Notes: generated by a model from the sequence alone, not told the origin. 64,000 bases of DNA from Chrysoperla carnea (GCF_905475395.1 NC_058338.1:69451435-69515434), one strand, 5' to 3'. Positions 25,510 to 38,640 are shown, counted from the stretch's first letter. Numbers and translations: made by a program.

Positions 25510-26120
25510 TAAAATACAAAATCTATTCTGATTCTTGATATATTTGGGAAAGCGTTCAATTTTAAGTGCGTTAAAGCAGATAATTTTTTTTTAGATATAT
25601 TTGAATTTTGCCACTTTTTTCAACCAGATGTACTTGTTTCAGATGTACTTCTGTGAGAAACTTTTTTGGTAAATTTAGTATTTCATTTCTTTTTGTTTGT
25701 CATACTTTGAAGTTCCAGAAACCAGTTCAAGTACGACATTGGTCACTGAAAATATTTCCACAAAATAAATTTTCAACCACATACAAAAGAAGCATTTTAC
25801 GTAAAGAAAAACACAAGCGTGACCGGGAAATGAAGCGAAATTTCGATAATTTTTTTAATAGCTATTTGGAGGATCGATAAAAGTCAGTTTGTTAATAAAG
25901 AAAATGAGTTTTTAATTGTGAATCGTGAGTAGAATTTATGGAAATCTAGTTTGTTCGACTTTCGAATTTTTCAACGATTTTTTCTGTCATTTATGTTAAA
26001 AGACACGTATTCCGGTATCAATGGTTTTCTATATCGCAGGCAATCCTGTAATTCGCAATTAATAAGAATTACAGATATTTCGCTTCATTATGGGTCCATT
26101 TTCCTAGTTGCTATAAACTG

Positions 26121-26615
26121 TAATTGGTAACTATATTCCTTATCGCACGATATTTGTTGGCTGGTTGGGAGTTAAACCAAAAAAAATTGCAACAGACACC
26201 AAAATATATCTAAAAGTTATCTAGGAAACTAGAACTTTTTTACTCGATTCAGGTTACCATGTATTTTGAGAAAATGCAAAAATCTTTTAAAAACTATCAG
26301 TTTGTATTTTTTGTCAAAATTTTATGTTTTTAAAAAATTGTGAAAGTTATCAAAAGTTAAAGAAAACAGTGATAATTTAAAGTACAATACAATTTTTATG
26401 TTATGTCATAATAATTATCCTGATCAACCAAACATAATGTACTCACACATTGGGCTGACTACTAAATCAGAAGTATGTCTTTTTTAAACTAATACTACAA
26501 TTATTTCACACAGTAAAAACTAAAAGTAGCTATAAAATTAAATTGTTTAAACTTTAAAGAGTCAAACAAGTATTTGACTTCTAAAATTAATACCTTAAAT
26601 TTTCAGAAACATATC
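26121..26615 (+). repeat. Dispersed repeat family F, copy 1
   Basis: Shares TTCCTTATCGCACG, GAGAAAATGCAAAAA and AATCAGAAGTATGTC (followed by TTTTTTAAACTAATA) in the same order with 57517-57955. No coding frame; ends undefined. Confidence 0.75.
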
Positions 26616-26651
26616 TCTCTAAAAAAAGTAAGCGGACATATAATGTACCAA

Positions 26652-26710
26652 GGTACGAAAGGAATATAGTTCCTGCCGGGTGACCCATGACACCTCTCGA
26701 TCTTGTTTTT
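26652..26710 (+). repeat. Short repeat shared with 60192-60245
   Basis: ACGAAAGGAATATAGTTCCT and ACACCTCTCGATCTT match ACGAAAGGAACATAGTTCCT and ACACCTCTCGTTCTTT at the second site. GGAATATAGTTCC is itself a near-palindrome. Probably the end of a larger element. Confidence 0.6.
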
Positions 26711-26719
26711 GTTTAAAAA

Positions 26720-28140
26720 TAATAAAGATAAATTATAATTATTATTTTGTCGATGTGGAGTTCATGGCGTTGCCTTGTCAGACAACAGACATAAATATAT
26801 AATAATTATAATAAATATTTTGTATATAAAAATATTTAATTTATTTCACAGGTAAAAATATTAAACACGTGCCAAATAATTGGTTAAATTTTTAAAAACT
26901 AAAAAACTCAACCAAAACTATTTATATATATATACATGTATAATAATAAAACGATGATATATATCACGCACGCAATCAATTGCTAGAGTATATCACGAAT
27001 TCAAAAAAACATATAATTTGTTATTTTGCATTCAAACTTTAATGATTCCGTATTTAAAATACATGGACCATCACCATAGTTCATAGTTCATGCCTTTATA
27101 TTTACTTGTAATAATCCCCAAAACCACCTTATAGAAGGTCTCTAATTATATTATTCCAACTCCAACAAAAATTTGTATTGGCTAAATATTACCTTTGGAT
27201 TTAACCAAGATAGATGCAAGTAATTTGTTAAACGTCCCAGAGGTGTTTCTGAATACCAAAAAGCAACCATTTTTAAGAAGAGTTAAGTTTTTTCTACAGA
27301 TTGACAGGATCAAGTAAATCAATATTCTAGTAAAATTATAATTAAATTCTAATAAAATTAATGAAATGTTGACAAAAAAATCAAGAATAGATACGGTACA
27401 TAAAGCCTCCTGAAACATCTTCGAAAGAAAGGAGTTACATCGCACATCAAAGTGGTCTTAGTGAAAAAAGCTGTTTGAATACTCAAGACACTGACTCTTA
27501 GATTCGAATCTAATCTAATTTACAAAATAATTGATCTAAGAACAATTTTTAATTTGAAACATTTTTCTGGATGCCGGAGTTTCAGATAGTTATCATAGCT
27601 TCGAGGTGACTAAAGCAATGCGATTTGAGTCAAATATTTGACTGTAAAATTTAAGGAGTTGAATTAGAAGAAGAAAAATGTATTAATTTTTAACATCCAA
27701 CAAAAATTGGGTTTGGAGTAGAAAGTGCAAATTGATACCTTTTAGATTGTCGTTAATTTTCAACACTTAACTAAAGTACAATTTTTAATAATATAGAGGG
27801 ATTTGTTTAAAATTTGAAGTTTTATTCCTAAGGAAAAAATTCTTTTATTCATACAATTAAGGTAAAACTACAAAAAGGATTATTTTACAAATAAAATTTA
27901 TGCCTGAGGCACGTTTTTATACACCATAAAATTTCTTTGTCCTACAAAATATTTCCAATTTTAGAAATTTTAGCATAATGTTGAAAAATTCACTTCAACT
28001 TCGAAGAAAGTTGCTTATAATTTCAATTTTTTACAAAAATATGTTTATATATCCAACTTTTAGCAATGAAACGAATCCCATTTTGAGCAAACTTTAACCA
28101 AGATCCAACGACTCTTTTATTGAATCTTGAGATTTCAAGA
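26720..28140. other. AT-rich region, nothing recognised
   Basis: Short frames only (for example minus 27182-27445), without domains or splice context. The same holds for 28925-30330. Confidence 0.4.
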
Positions 28141-28154
28141 TTATCAATCGTGCA

Positions 28155-28912
28155 CAGGCCCGTGCGCAGGAATTGTCCAAATGAGGGGATCAAACTTTTT
28201 TTCGCCATGTAAAGTCATAAAGTTAATAAAAACAAAAAATTATTTTTTCGACTAAGAGAACATTTAAGTCAAACTGTAATATTCAGTCACTGTTAGTCAA
28301 TAAGTTAATTCTGTAAGATACAATGTATGACATGACATTGTCGAATTAAGGTATGTTTTGAGACGATACAAGATTGAAAAGGAGCATTCATTCGTCGCTG
28401 TTGTCACAGGCAAAACTACCAGAAAACGAAGCATTTGGTAAACTTTCGGAAACGCATCTTTATTGCAAATGCCGAGTGCATTTTTGGCAGCCCATTCGGC
28501 AATGCATTTTCGCCAAACTTGAACTTCGTCGATCCAGATGTCACAGGAATCATCGTGCAAAATTGAATATTCTAGTTCAATAAGTCGAGCAAGAGTTTTC
28601 ATCAAAATTTTTCATTTTATTGAGAAACAGACAAGCTAACTTTGATAAAATATTGCGATGATATAAAATTCGATCTATAATATTCAATTGAGTCTGTCTG
28701 TATATTCGAGCGTTGAGTCTGTTAAGAACGCCCATGGTCTTAAAGGCATAGTCATAGAATATGCTGCCCTGTAAATATGCATGGATATCTAATTCATCGA
28801 TGGATGGGTGTAGTTACACTTTACAGGACTATATTGTTAGTTCAATTTATGCGTCAGATTCTCAATGGGAGGGGTTATGATCCCTAAAACCCCTCTCTTG
28901 CGCACGGGCCTG
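28155..28912 (-). mobile_element. hAT transposon, internally deleted, with target duplication
   Basis: Terminal inverted repeats: CAGGCCCGTGCGCAGG at the left and GCGCACGGGCCTG at the right. The 8-base flanks ATCGTGCA (28147-28154) and GTCGTGCA (28913-28920) match in 7 of 8 positions, as expected for hAT target duplication. The 758-base body is far short of a full element and carries only a C-terminal transposase piece on the minus strand. Confidence 0.92.
28300..28605 (-). pseudogene. hAT transposase C-terminal (hATC dimerisation) remnant
   Basis: The frame contains FPKVYQMLRFLVVLPVTTAT followed by NECSFSILYRLKTYLNSTMS, the family pattern (P.t.atnErsFS.l.riKt.lr..m) of the hATC dimerisation region. 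The usual arginine-leucine continuation after this motif is replaced and the frame then stops. No catalytic part (DDE/RNase H-like) remains, so it cannot be active. It lies inside the hAT element bounded at 28155 and 28912. Confidence 0.9.
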
Positions 28913-30335
28913 GTCGTGCATGAGCTGCTAACAGCGTGTTAAGACTTTGGGTGCCAAATAAATCACTCTTAATAGTATGAATTAATAGTTTTTTTTTAGA
29001 TTTACATTTTTGAGTCACTTTGAGTTAATACTCAATACACCAATAAACGAATATTGGTATACTGATAAATAATTATAAATTAAAACATTTATTTAAACAG
29101 ATAAAATTAACCAAATTAAATAAAAATAATTAATTAATGCATAATAAAAAGAAAACAATTTTATTATAATTTAATGGATATACTTATTATAGATATGTAA
29201 TAAATGAAGGCCCATATCTAATTGAAATATTTATTGCCTTAAACGTTTGGGCATTATACATTTATACCTATATTTAAAACTAAAAAAATTGACAGTTACT
29301 AATTACAATAATTTGGTAAATGCGTGTGTTATTTTCAAAAGAATGTACTTAGTATACTAAGAGGTCATCATATTCAACACCGCCATATGTATAAAATACT
29401 GCAAACGAAATTCTATAAATTATTAAAAAAATGATTATCAAATTGTACAATTTTACATTTGCTCGAATTTTCAGTGGAAAGTACAATTAATGTTGTTACG
29501 GAGAAGATACAGTATCCTTAACTTCATTAAAGCAGTTTTCAAGGTCACCTATTGATAAATTTTGATTTAAAATACGTAATATTTGGATTTTATTTGATCA
29601 ATCAATTAAATCCTGATCGACTTATTATTATATTTCGATTCCCTGAACATCAATCATTATATTTCAATCTTTTGTATTTCAATTTTTGTCACAAAGAAGC
29701 TGCTTAAACTTGATGAGAAAAAAAAATTACGGCATTCATTACTTTTAATTAATCTTGGCATTTATGGTAATAAGAAATAGAACAAGAAAGTTAAATTAAT
29801 AATAGTACTCAAAATAGTACATAAAATAATAGTACTCAAAAAATTTAAGTTTTTGTAATTTTCTTTCCTTTTTTAAGCCTATTTTTAACTTATTGATGAT
29901 TTTCGTCCTGATAATTTTTATTAAAAAAATTGAATCGCAGGTATTTCTACGCAATAATAATTATTGATAATCGTGACAACTTTTTCAAATGCTCAGTAAA
30001 ATTATCTTTTTTTAAAGAAATGAAATGGAAATGTTCGCGTAGATATGTTCGTGCATGTTGAAGGGTTTAATGTAATGCCCTAAAAAATGTGCTGTTAAAT
30101 AGTAATAAATGAACTGGTTTAAATTTTATGTTGATTTATTTATATAAATAATTATATTTGGTTTTGCTTTGGTTACATTTTGTATCTATTAAGTCTTGTA
30201 TCTATTAAAACTTGTAAAAAAAAGTTTTTATATCTATGTACACTAATTTTCGAAATATACTATACCACAAAATTGTAACGCGAAAATAAAAAAAATGTTT
30301 CAACACACACTTTTTTATTGTTTAAAACAAATCAC

Positions 30336-30773
30336 TTTTATTATATTATAAATGTGAAAGTAAGCATGTTTGTTTGTTTGTTTGTTTAGCGAATGGTTTT
30401 TAATGAAACTGTCCAGCAATATAGCTGATATATCAGAATAGCATATGCACTATAATTTATAAAGATAAATTAAAAAAAAAAATAAATAATTTAATTTAAT
30501 TTGACATTTACCAAATTTTTACAGAAATCTTTTTTTAATTTATGGTTCAGACTATAGATGGAGCAGATCTAGGACCATCATTTTGTACTATAAAGAATTC
30601 TGTATAAATTTAAAATAGTAAATGTCAAACACCAATTTTAATATAATAAAAAAAAAAAAAAGACTATTTTACATTTAACAAAATTAAAAACTGTGTATAT
30701 CAAGAGAGGGTGGAGGCTATAAAGCGGTGGTTTTTATTTTTAAGTCCAGAGAAACGGGCGGGTATCAATCTAG
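30336..30773 (+). repeat. Helitron-like element family A, copy 1
   Basis: It starts near TATAAATGTGAAAGTAAGCA with a (TTTG)n run and ends GGGCGGGTATCAATCTAG/T, so the 3' end fits the CTRR rule. Internal GCGAATGGTTTTTAATGAAA and AGGCTATAAAGCGGTGGT recur (partly inverted) at 33384, 53075 and 55834. Confidence 0.65.
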
Positions 30774-31557
30774 TATTTTATATATTTTCATTAATTTTTA
30801 AGAATTGATGGCATTTGTTTTTAAATTTGAGCAACTATTTAAAAAAAAGTGAATTCGATGGTGTTTATTTTCCATTGCGTAACTTGATCAAAAAAGCTCC
30901 TGCGAGACTGGCTAAAACACATTCGACAGAGAAATACATAAACTTTAGAATGCATATGTTAGATTTCTGGCAAAATTATTGTTGCAACCTGTGAAAGGTT
31001 TCAAATATCTTAGAAAATTATAAGACAACTTTTCTAATCTTACCAATCCACGATTAAAGGAGCGATTTTTTGCTGTCGAGGTACTATTAAATTGATAGAG
31101 ATTTTATAAGAATATAATCTAGGTAGTTGTCGGATGTTTCTGTAGAAGAGATCAATTATTATATGATTGCTATAAATTTAACCAGACTCAATTTATTGCA
31201 TTTTTTTAAATACTATCATTTAAGGCTTTCAATATGAAACTACTTTTTTATTAAAAATTTTATTGTATCATCCATATGATGTCTTTTTGAAGGCTATATA
31301 GGAAAGAGTGGCCTACTGCGTACAAGTATTTAAATTGTATTCCGCGGTTTTCCCATAACTGAAGGTTTTTTTTCGAAATATAACTATCAATTCATATACT
31401 AAATGATAAACCAGTAATATAAAAAAAATTTATTTACAAATTTTAATTTTGAATGTAAGTATGATATTACTAAAAGCAAACAAAAATTACCTTAAGAATT
31501 AAGTATTAATTTACATTATTTTTTAATCTCCACTCATTTTATATAGTAAAAGATGAT

Positions 31558-32042
31558 ACAAAAATCGGCTAATAAAGGAAAATAAAGGAAATCGCTCGCA
31601 TTTCGCTAAAACTAAATGGAATGTGTTTCTTAGGTGTCAAATATCATTAGTAACGCATGAGTTAGTGGTGCAAATATTTTTATTTGTTAATAAACAATAA
31701 ATTGTTAAATAAATGAAACAGATAATGTTAAAGTTCATTAAAAAAAATAGTGAATAAGCAACTAGTATGACGTAAATGTTAAGTGTTTGTCAAATAATCT
31801 AAAACTATCTTACATGTATAACGTATACGTAATTCAAGTTGCCTATTTATTAATTGTGTAAGTCTACTTTAACATTAACCGTTCCATTGAATTAACAATT
31901 TATTGTTTATTAACAAATAGAAACATTTGCGCCACTAGCTCATGCGTAACTATTGATATTTGACACCTAAGAAATGCATTCCATGAGGTTTTACAAAAAT
32001 GCTAGCGGTTTCTTTCATTTTCTTTTATTTGTAACATTTTTG
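31558..32042. repeat. Foldback element with arms of about 180 bases
   Basis: Left-arm sequence TTTCTTAGGTGTCAAATATC..ACGCATGAG..TTGTTAATAAACAATAAATT is repeated inverted at 31880-32000 with few mismatches. The centre (31745-31865) is unique AT-rich DNA. No coding capacity. Confidence 0.85.
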
Positions 32043-32349
32043 ATTGTACTAATTTGACATAATCCAATTATAATTTGTTCATATTTAAAAGTTTTAAAAG
32101 AGTCAGGTGGGTTCGTTCAATGTTAAATGCATCTCAAAATATATATTGTTGGTATAAAATTAGTTCAATAATTATTTTGTGTCATGTTTTGCGTATTAAA
32201 TTTGACATTTGAATTTAACATTGAACTGTCAAATTATATAACAAATGAACAAATGTTTTATAAAATATTAAAATAATAATTTTATGAAAATAATAAGGGC
32301 AAAAAAATTCTTTAGCTAATTACAAACGTTCATTCATTTAATTATTTAA

Positions 32350-32965
32350 GGATGTACGAGCGCCAAGGAAATTTTGGATAAAACGCTTGATTTTTTTATC
32401 TATGAAGTTGGACTAAGTCTAAATCAATTCTGAAAATTTTAGGAGGGGGTTATTTAAATAAATGACTTCAAAAGTAGGCATATTTAACATTGGTCTAATG
32501 GGTAGATGGATGATATCTTTCAAAGATTTATCCAAAACTAGTCGGTGGAAACTAAACAAAAATATTTAAATTAAAGTTAAAACCTGAAAATATTGAAAAC
32601 AAAAAAAACCAATTGTGACCGACTAATTAAGGATGTATGAACAAGGTAACGGAGACATAAGTTAAAAAAATATATCTTTTTAATTTTGATGGTGAATTAT
32701 GTTATAACTTGACAATAAAATTTTCAATCAAAATTAATAATAAAATTTGTCGATATCTGGAGTAATTTTCAAAATATCGAAAAAAGAAAATTTTGTTTAA
32801 TTCTTTAGCTTTCGATATTTCGAAAACCAAGGCAGATATCGAAAATTCTATTCTTATTTTTCGTCTACATTCATGAAGTTTTAACAAAATTCAGCATCAA
32901 AGTTGAAAATAAGGCGCAAATAATTTCAATCACAAGTCTTAACTTGCCTGGGCGCTCGTACTACC
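32350..32965 (+). repeat. TTAA-flanked family B element, long form (copy 2)
   Basis: TTAA at 32346-32349 and 32966-32969 flank the ends GGATGTACGAGCGCCAAGG and CCTGGGCGCTCGTACTACC, which are inverted copies. A second start (AATTAAGGATGTATGAAC) lies inside near 32628, so the element looks like a nested or extended form. The core folds on itself (CGATATTTCGAAAACCAAGG, TTTTTCGTCTACATTC). Confidence 0.8.
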
Positions 32966-33383
32966 TTAAAACAAATTATTTGATGAGTTTTGGTTGGTAA
33001 TTAATTTTTTTTTTCATACATTTATAGGTACAATTTTTTTTTTTAAATTTACAATTAATTATTTGTAATTTTTAATATTTTAATAATATTTTAATGTACG
33101 AAATGTTCATTTGTGGTAAAATGAAAAATAAATCGTACGTGTATTTTAATAATTTTAGTTTTTAAAAATTAAAGTGATTCATACAGTTTTGTTTCTAAAA
33201 TTCATCAATCATCATTTTTAAAATTATTTAAATTCTCACAAATTAAATAAGATAAAAATTTGTTTTTATTACCAATAATTAAAATACCAGTAGTTAAAAT
33301 ATTGTACAAAATTTGGATTGGATTAGATTTCTCATTTGACTTTAATAAACTGAAAATGATTGAATATTTTTTTAATCTGTTTA

Positions 33384-33760
33384 TATTATAAATGCGAAAG
33401 TAAGCATGTATGAATGTTTGTTTGTTTGTTACGCTTTCACGCTAAAACTAGCGAATGGTTTTTAATGAAACTGTAAAACAATATAACTCATACTTCAGAA
33501 TAACGCATGAGATATAATTTATAAAGATTTATTAAAAAAATAAATAAAAATTAATTTAATTTTATATTACCATAAATTACAGATTTCTGTAAAAATAGTC
33601 ATTTGACATTACCATAAATTACAGATTTCTGTAAAAACAATCAATATAAAATATTTCACGGCCATCTTTTCTGAATCGGTCGAATGTAAATAGTAATTCT
33701 TTCATAAAGAAACTTATCCACTTATCCATAGGGATAATTATTTCATTCTCAAAATATTTT
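33384..33760 (+). repeat. Helitron-like family A, copy 2 (partial), with internal tandem
   Basis: Shares GCGAAAGTAAGCATG and GCGAATGGTTTTTAATGAAA with 30336. Near 33565-33650 the unit ATTACCATAAATTACAGATT (TCTGTAAAAA follows) occurs twice in tandem. The right part of the element is lost or diverged. Confidence 0.6.
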
Positions 33761-34146
33761 TAATTTTAGTAAATTAATTTCTTCTGTTGTTTTTATGTTT
33801 TTACTACTTATTAGATTTTACAAAACGCTTCCACCAAAATTTTTTATTCGATATTATTATCATCAGACTTTAATATTTAAAATGAAAGTACTAAAATAAT
33901 TTAAGAATATTAGTACGATATTAAAAAAAAAAAAATTAAAATATTCAAAAAAATACATATTTCTGTGAGTAGGTACTTGTTACATTTTTAATGAAGCTGA
34001 CCAAGCAATCTTCATTTCATCTTTTCTTCAAAGTTCATTTTTAACATCATTGACACATAACAATTTACGTACACTTGTTGCTTGAAAAAATTATAGCTCT
34101 GTCAAGTGTTTAATAGATTTATCAACTGAGGTTCCGTTTAAATATA

Positions 34147-34659
34147 CAGTAGAGTCTCGATAATCGGGACTGTTTTTCAGGTTTCTTTAATAGCCAATTT
34201 AGATCCTAAACGGTAAGAGATAGAATAAAACTTTAAATTAGAAAGTTGATACCCATAAAAAAACTAACATTTTGCATCTACACCACTTTTTCGAAAATCG
34301 TCAGCCTTCGGAGGTAATGCGACTTAGGAATATATCATAATTGCATTAAATCGAAAGAAACACGCTAACTACGGAAAAACAGTTTAGCCAAAAGTTGTCA
34401 AAGGCAATAAAAAACATTGGCCCGTGTCCATGACTACGACCTACGATTATCGATGAACTTTAAGCGAATTTTCTTTCGATTAAATTCAATAATAGCATAT
34501 TTTTAAGTCGCATTTTCTCCGAAAGCTAACGTTTTTCGAAAAAATGTTTTAATAAAAAATTTTTAGTTTTTTTAAGTGGACCAACTTTCTAATTTAAAGT
34601 GATATTCTATCTTTTACCGTTTGGACTCTAAATTGACTATTAAAGGAAGCTGAAGAACT
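34147..34659. repeat. Foldback element with about 190-base arms and a pogo-like left tip
   Basis: Arms starting CTTTAATAGCCAATTTAGA (34185) and its inverse ending near 34650 pair over most of 34171-34360 and 34480-34659 (AAATTAGAAAGTTG, GCGACTTA, ATCGAAAGAAA shared). At 34147 the sequence CAGTAGAGTCTCGATAATCG resembles pogo/Tigger terminal repeats. The matching right tip was not found. Confidence 0.75.
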
Positions 34660-34669
34660 AGGTCTAATC

Positions 34670-36290
34670 TGATGTCAAAACATGACGCCTCCCATCAAAT
34701 TATGCAATTTTTGCTATCAAGTTATTTTTAGATTAGTTAACTACAAAGCGAACTATTAGTCATTATAGATTAAAATCATCAACTCTGTTTATTGGATAAG
34801 AAATATTTTAATGTAAAACTATTTCAATAACTATGCCTTAACTCGAAGCCAACCAAAATTCGTCCTTATATTTAAAAGTAGTTTCATTTAAGTAGGCAAA
34901 GTGTGTAGTATGAAAATTAATAGTATAATTATTTTTATGCCGTTTTTTCGGGTGAATATCGCAAAAAATTTTTTGTAGTTTGTTATTTCGAAACAGCATT
35001 CTACAAAAGAAACAGTATTTTGCCTGATGAATAGAAAAAAAAAAACAAATTTCATCAACAAATGTTCAAATTAAAATATATAAAAATATGATGATTGTTA
35101 TACAAAAGTCAATTTTTTTTTTATGATTGTAAGAATTTATTACGAATACAATGATGAATTTAGATGTTGTGTGTTAAAAATGGTTATAAGTAACATGCTG
35201 AAGATGATGAGATGATCATCAACTTCTCAACTCTTCAAGATGAAAAGAAAGACATTCTTATAACCTATTCATTGCTGTAAGCAATAAATAATGATAATAA
35301 CCTGAAATTGTAATAAAAAAAAATAAAAAATACAAGAGCAGTGGTCAACCAAATCAGAGCAACCGACTTGAACTGACTGTGAACCGAACTATAAGCGTCA
35401 GTGACCAATACAAGTAAACATTCCATCATCAACATTAAAAAATTATAAAAAAATGTATTTATAATAACTTTTTCACCAAGTGGTCAAAAGATACATCAAT
35501 TGTGTTCTTTTACACAAAACTTGTTGACAAAACGTATTTAAATACAAAAAATCGTTGATTTTAAGTAAAAATTTTTCTTATAGAATTGGCATCATTATAG
35601 AACAAGATTTTCCTTCCTTTTAGGTGTTGGAAAGGAAAATCGACTTGAAATTTTTACCAAAGGCATATTATCAACATTTTTCTTGATTGCGTACTAACCA
35701 AGTACTGAAACGATCTTAGTTAATCCATAGACTGATTCAGATAACATAAAAATCCTTTATAATATAGAGAATAAATACATTTTACTTAGAAAAAATTTCT
35801 GGAAAGTTAGATTTTTGCATAAACCTTCTATTATTTGTGGCTCCCAAAAGTCCTCATCGATTCAAGCACACAAAATACGAATATTTCGTTAACGACTACT
35901 GTTACCGAAAAAATAGCGGTACTCAAATTTGCGCAATATTAAATAACATACAATAATTTTTTTTTCGAGTGATTAACGGTTTTAAAAAAAATTAATTAAA
36001 TATAAATATAAAAGAATAAGTATTACAAAAAGATTGCACAATCTACTTCAAAAATTTTTGAAGTATGAAATGTTCATACTGTACAAAAAAAACCGTCAGT
36101 ATTACCAAAAAAAGTAATTTGATGTTTTTTGTAGGAAATTCTCATATTTAACATTGGTTTTATGGTAATACCATAGATGGATGATATGTTTTCATATATT
36201 TCTTCAAAAATTTTCGGTGGAAATTTAAAAAAACCATTTAAATTAAAGTTAAAACCTTAATAATTTATTGAAAACAAAAAAACCGTTGTG
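34670..36290. other. AT-rich region, partly family B-related at its right side
   Basis: 35340-35420 is slightly GC-richer (AACCGACTTGAACTGACTGTGAACCGAAC) without an ORF. 36100-36290 shares the left extension of the long family B copies (a segment with GGTGGAAATT and AAAGTTAAAACC). Nothing else recognised. Confidence 0.4.
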
Positions 36291-36299
36291 ATTAATTAA

Positions 36300-36599
36300 G
36301 GTTGGATGAGCACGGTAGTGGGGACAAAAATTTAAAAAAATAAATTTTTTCGATTTTGATTGGTGAATTATGTTATAACTTGACAATATAAGACGAAAAG
36401 TAAGAATAAAATAAATGAAAATTTTGTTTAATTATTTAAATTTCAATATTTCGAAAATCAAGGCAGATATCGAAAATTTTTATTCTTATTTTTCGTTTAC
36501 ATTCATTCAAGTTATAACAAAATTCATCATCAAAGTTGAAAATAAGATACAAATAATTTCAACCCTAAATCTAAAATTGCCTTGGTGCTCGTACCACCG
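36300..36599 (+). repeat. TTAA-flanked family B element, copy 3
   Basis: Begins GGTTGGATGAGCACGGTAG directly after TTAA (36296-36299) and ends TGGTGCTCGTACCACCG. The right target is worn (TAAA). Inside are AATTATGTTATAACTTGACA and its inverted partner CAAGTTATAACAAAATTC. Confidence 0.75.
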
Positions 36600-37494
36600 T
36601 AAATTGATTATTTGCCCATGAATCGCCCGCTAGATTAAATTCTACTCTAATTATAGTATCAAGAGGTAAAAAAACTTGAACAAATATTTAATAATCTAAC
36701 GCTAATTATAATTATTTAGTTAAAGTTAATTTATTGTATTGCATTTCATGTTAGGAGATCGTAAATACGGAACATTAAAATGAATGAATTTTAATAAAAT
36801 AAAATACTTAATTTTGTACCGTGTTCACTGTGTTCAGTGTTCAGTGTTCAACAGTTCAATTCTACAAAACATCAACAATTTATAATGTAAATGTTTATGC
36901 CCTGGTTATTATTTATCATAAATATGTAAAGAATTCATTAAAATATTTTTAAAAACTATATAATTATTACACTTCTTACAAATCTAATGAACTCTAATTT
37001 TAAAAGTCTAGTACGTTCTGGTATATAAATAGAAGACAAAATTTCTAGCCCTATTTTTCAGTGTATTCTCATAGATGAGGCTGGCAGCAAATCAACAGCA
37101 AAATTATTCCCAATTAATTGATCTTATTGTCGCCTTTTCTACATTTTCCGTTTTATCATTTATCAGTTCCCTTACTACTTAGAATAATTATCTTCAAATG
37201 GCTTATCATTAGATTATCTTGTGTTGCTAGCTTGGAAAAACATTCTCCAAAAATGTCTCTATAAACTGCATTACTTCTCCAATAGTTCAATATGTCTAAA
37301 TTTTGAAAACAAATGATAAAAAAAGCCAACTGACTCAATTTAAGCGATTCTTTTCTTCATCGGAAATAGGCTATAATAAAACGGCTAAATGACAGGAAGA
37401 AAAAAACGAAAAATAATGCTAACTTAACAGGTTGCTAATAAATTCAAATAATCAAATCGTCATAATAATGTGTCCAAAAAATAAGGTGACATTT

Positions 37495-37906
37495 GAATTT
37501 AAACTGCGCGCGTTTGTTCTGCATTATCAATTCCTTCCGCCTGGCCAAACAGTCAACAAGGAATATTGTTTGAACGATATGCGTCATTTGCGTAACACTA
37601 TCCGCCTAAAAAGGCCGGAATTGTGGAAAGACAATTCATCACTCAACCCATATCGTTCCGCAACCACCGTATTCACCTGATCTGGCGCCGTGCAACTTTT
37701 GGCTGTTCAGCAAGCTCAAAAGACCGCTCCGGGGACACCGTTTTAATACGGTAGAGGAGAATCAAGCCGCAGCAAAGACGGAACTGAAGGTATTCCCGGA
37801 AAGTGACTACAACCAATGTTTCGAAGATTGGAAAATCCGTTGGCATAAGTGCATTGCATCGGGAGGGGAATACATTGAAGGGGATGAAATTGATTTGGAA
37901 GAATAA
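37495..37906 (+). pseudogene. mariner-family transposase fossil with deletion and frame change
   Basis: The first frame (to about 37650) reads FLPPGQTVNKEYCLNDMRHL..KRPELW, a mariner middle segment. After a shift the second frame reads PPYSPDLAPCNFWLFSKLKR (with the third catalytic D in SPDLAP) to WHKCIASGGEYIEGDEIDLE and a stop at 37904-37906. The HHDNAP-type block with the second catalytic aspartate is missing between them, and the N-terminal DNA-binding part is absent. It cannot encode active enzyme. Terminal repeats were not identified. Confidence 0.92.
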
Positions 37907-37919
37907 ATAAAGAATTTTC

Positions 37920-38640
37920 AAAATAAATACAATCTCACCTTATTTGACTAACTCCCGTGATGAAAAATAACTGACTCTCGTCAGGATAAGTTCCGTATAT
38001 AAGGAACTTTTTCCATTAGAGGAAAGGGCTAATTATTCTCTATTTTTCTTTTTTTTTTTCGCAAGATACTGATTTCTGTTGCTTTAATAAAATCCAATCC
38101 ATTTTTCCATATAGGCATAAACATATACTCAAACAGCTAAATGGAGGATCAGAGCAAGGATGGAGAAGATGCTCATCTCTGCCTTCTTTTCGATACGCCT
38201 ATAGGTGTTTCAACGATAGCCAATAAGATGAGAAAATTCTAATATTAGCAAAAAAGTATCGATTCGTATCGATTTTCCTTCTACTGCAATAAGCTAACTG
38301 TTACACATTGATTAGTACACAACTTGACCGGTCATCATCGTCAGCGTCGGCCACACTTTATCTTCTACAATAATTTTTTTACTTGTGTAAAGAAATAATA
38401 ATAATAATAATAAATAAATAAATGTTCTGATTAATCTGGTAAAACAAACATAGTCATTGGTTGCAGTTGAATAAGTTTTTTATTATTATGAAGAGAGTAA
38501 ATAAAGGGACTTTCATTAAGAATGGTATAACTTTAAAATTTAACAGTTTATATATGAGATCCCATAAAAACTTTTTTTGTTTTATTTGAAGTTTATGATA
38601 AATTATGATAATGAAAATCGGATCAAATTGTGCTGCAAAT
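37920..38640. other. Spacer with simple repeat
   Basis: An (AAT)n then (AAAT)n run lies at about 38395-38422. No gene seen. Confidence 0.6.

Noticed and set aside
28374-28583. Plus-strand frame over the hAT remnant
   Set aside because: Antisense shadow of the hATC frame, which alone matches a family.
37673-37921. Minus-strand frame over the mariner fossil
   Set aside because: Antisense shadow of the mariner tail.
38395-38422. Possible CRISPR-like or regulatory array
   Set aside because: Only an AAT/AAAT microsatellite; no spacer structure exists anywhere in the window.
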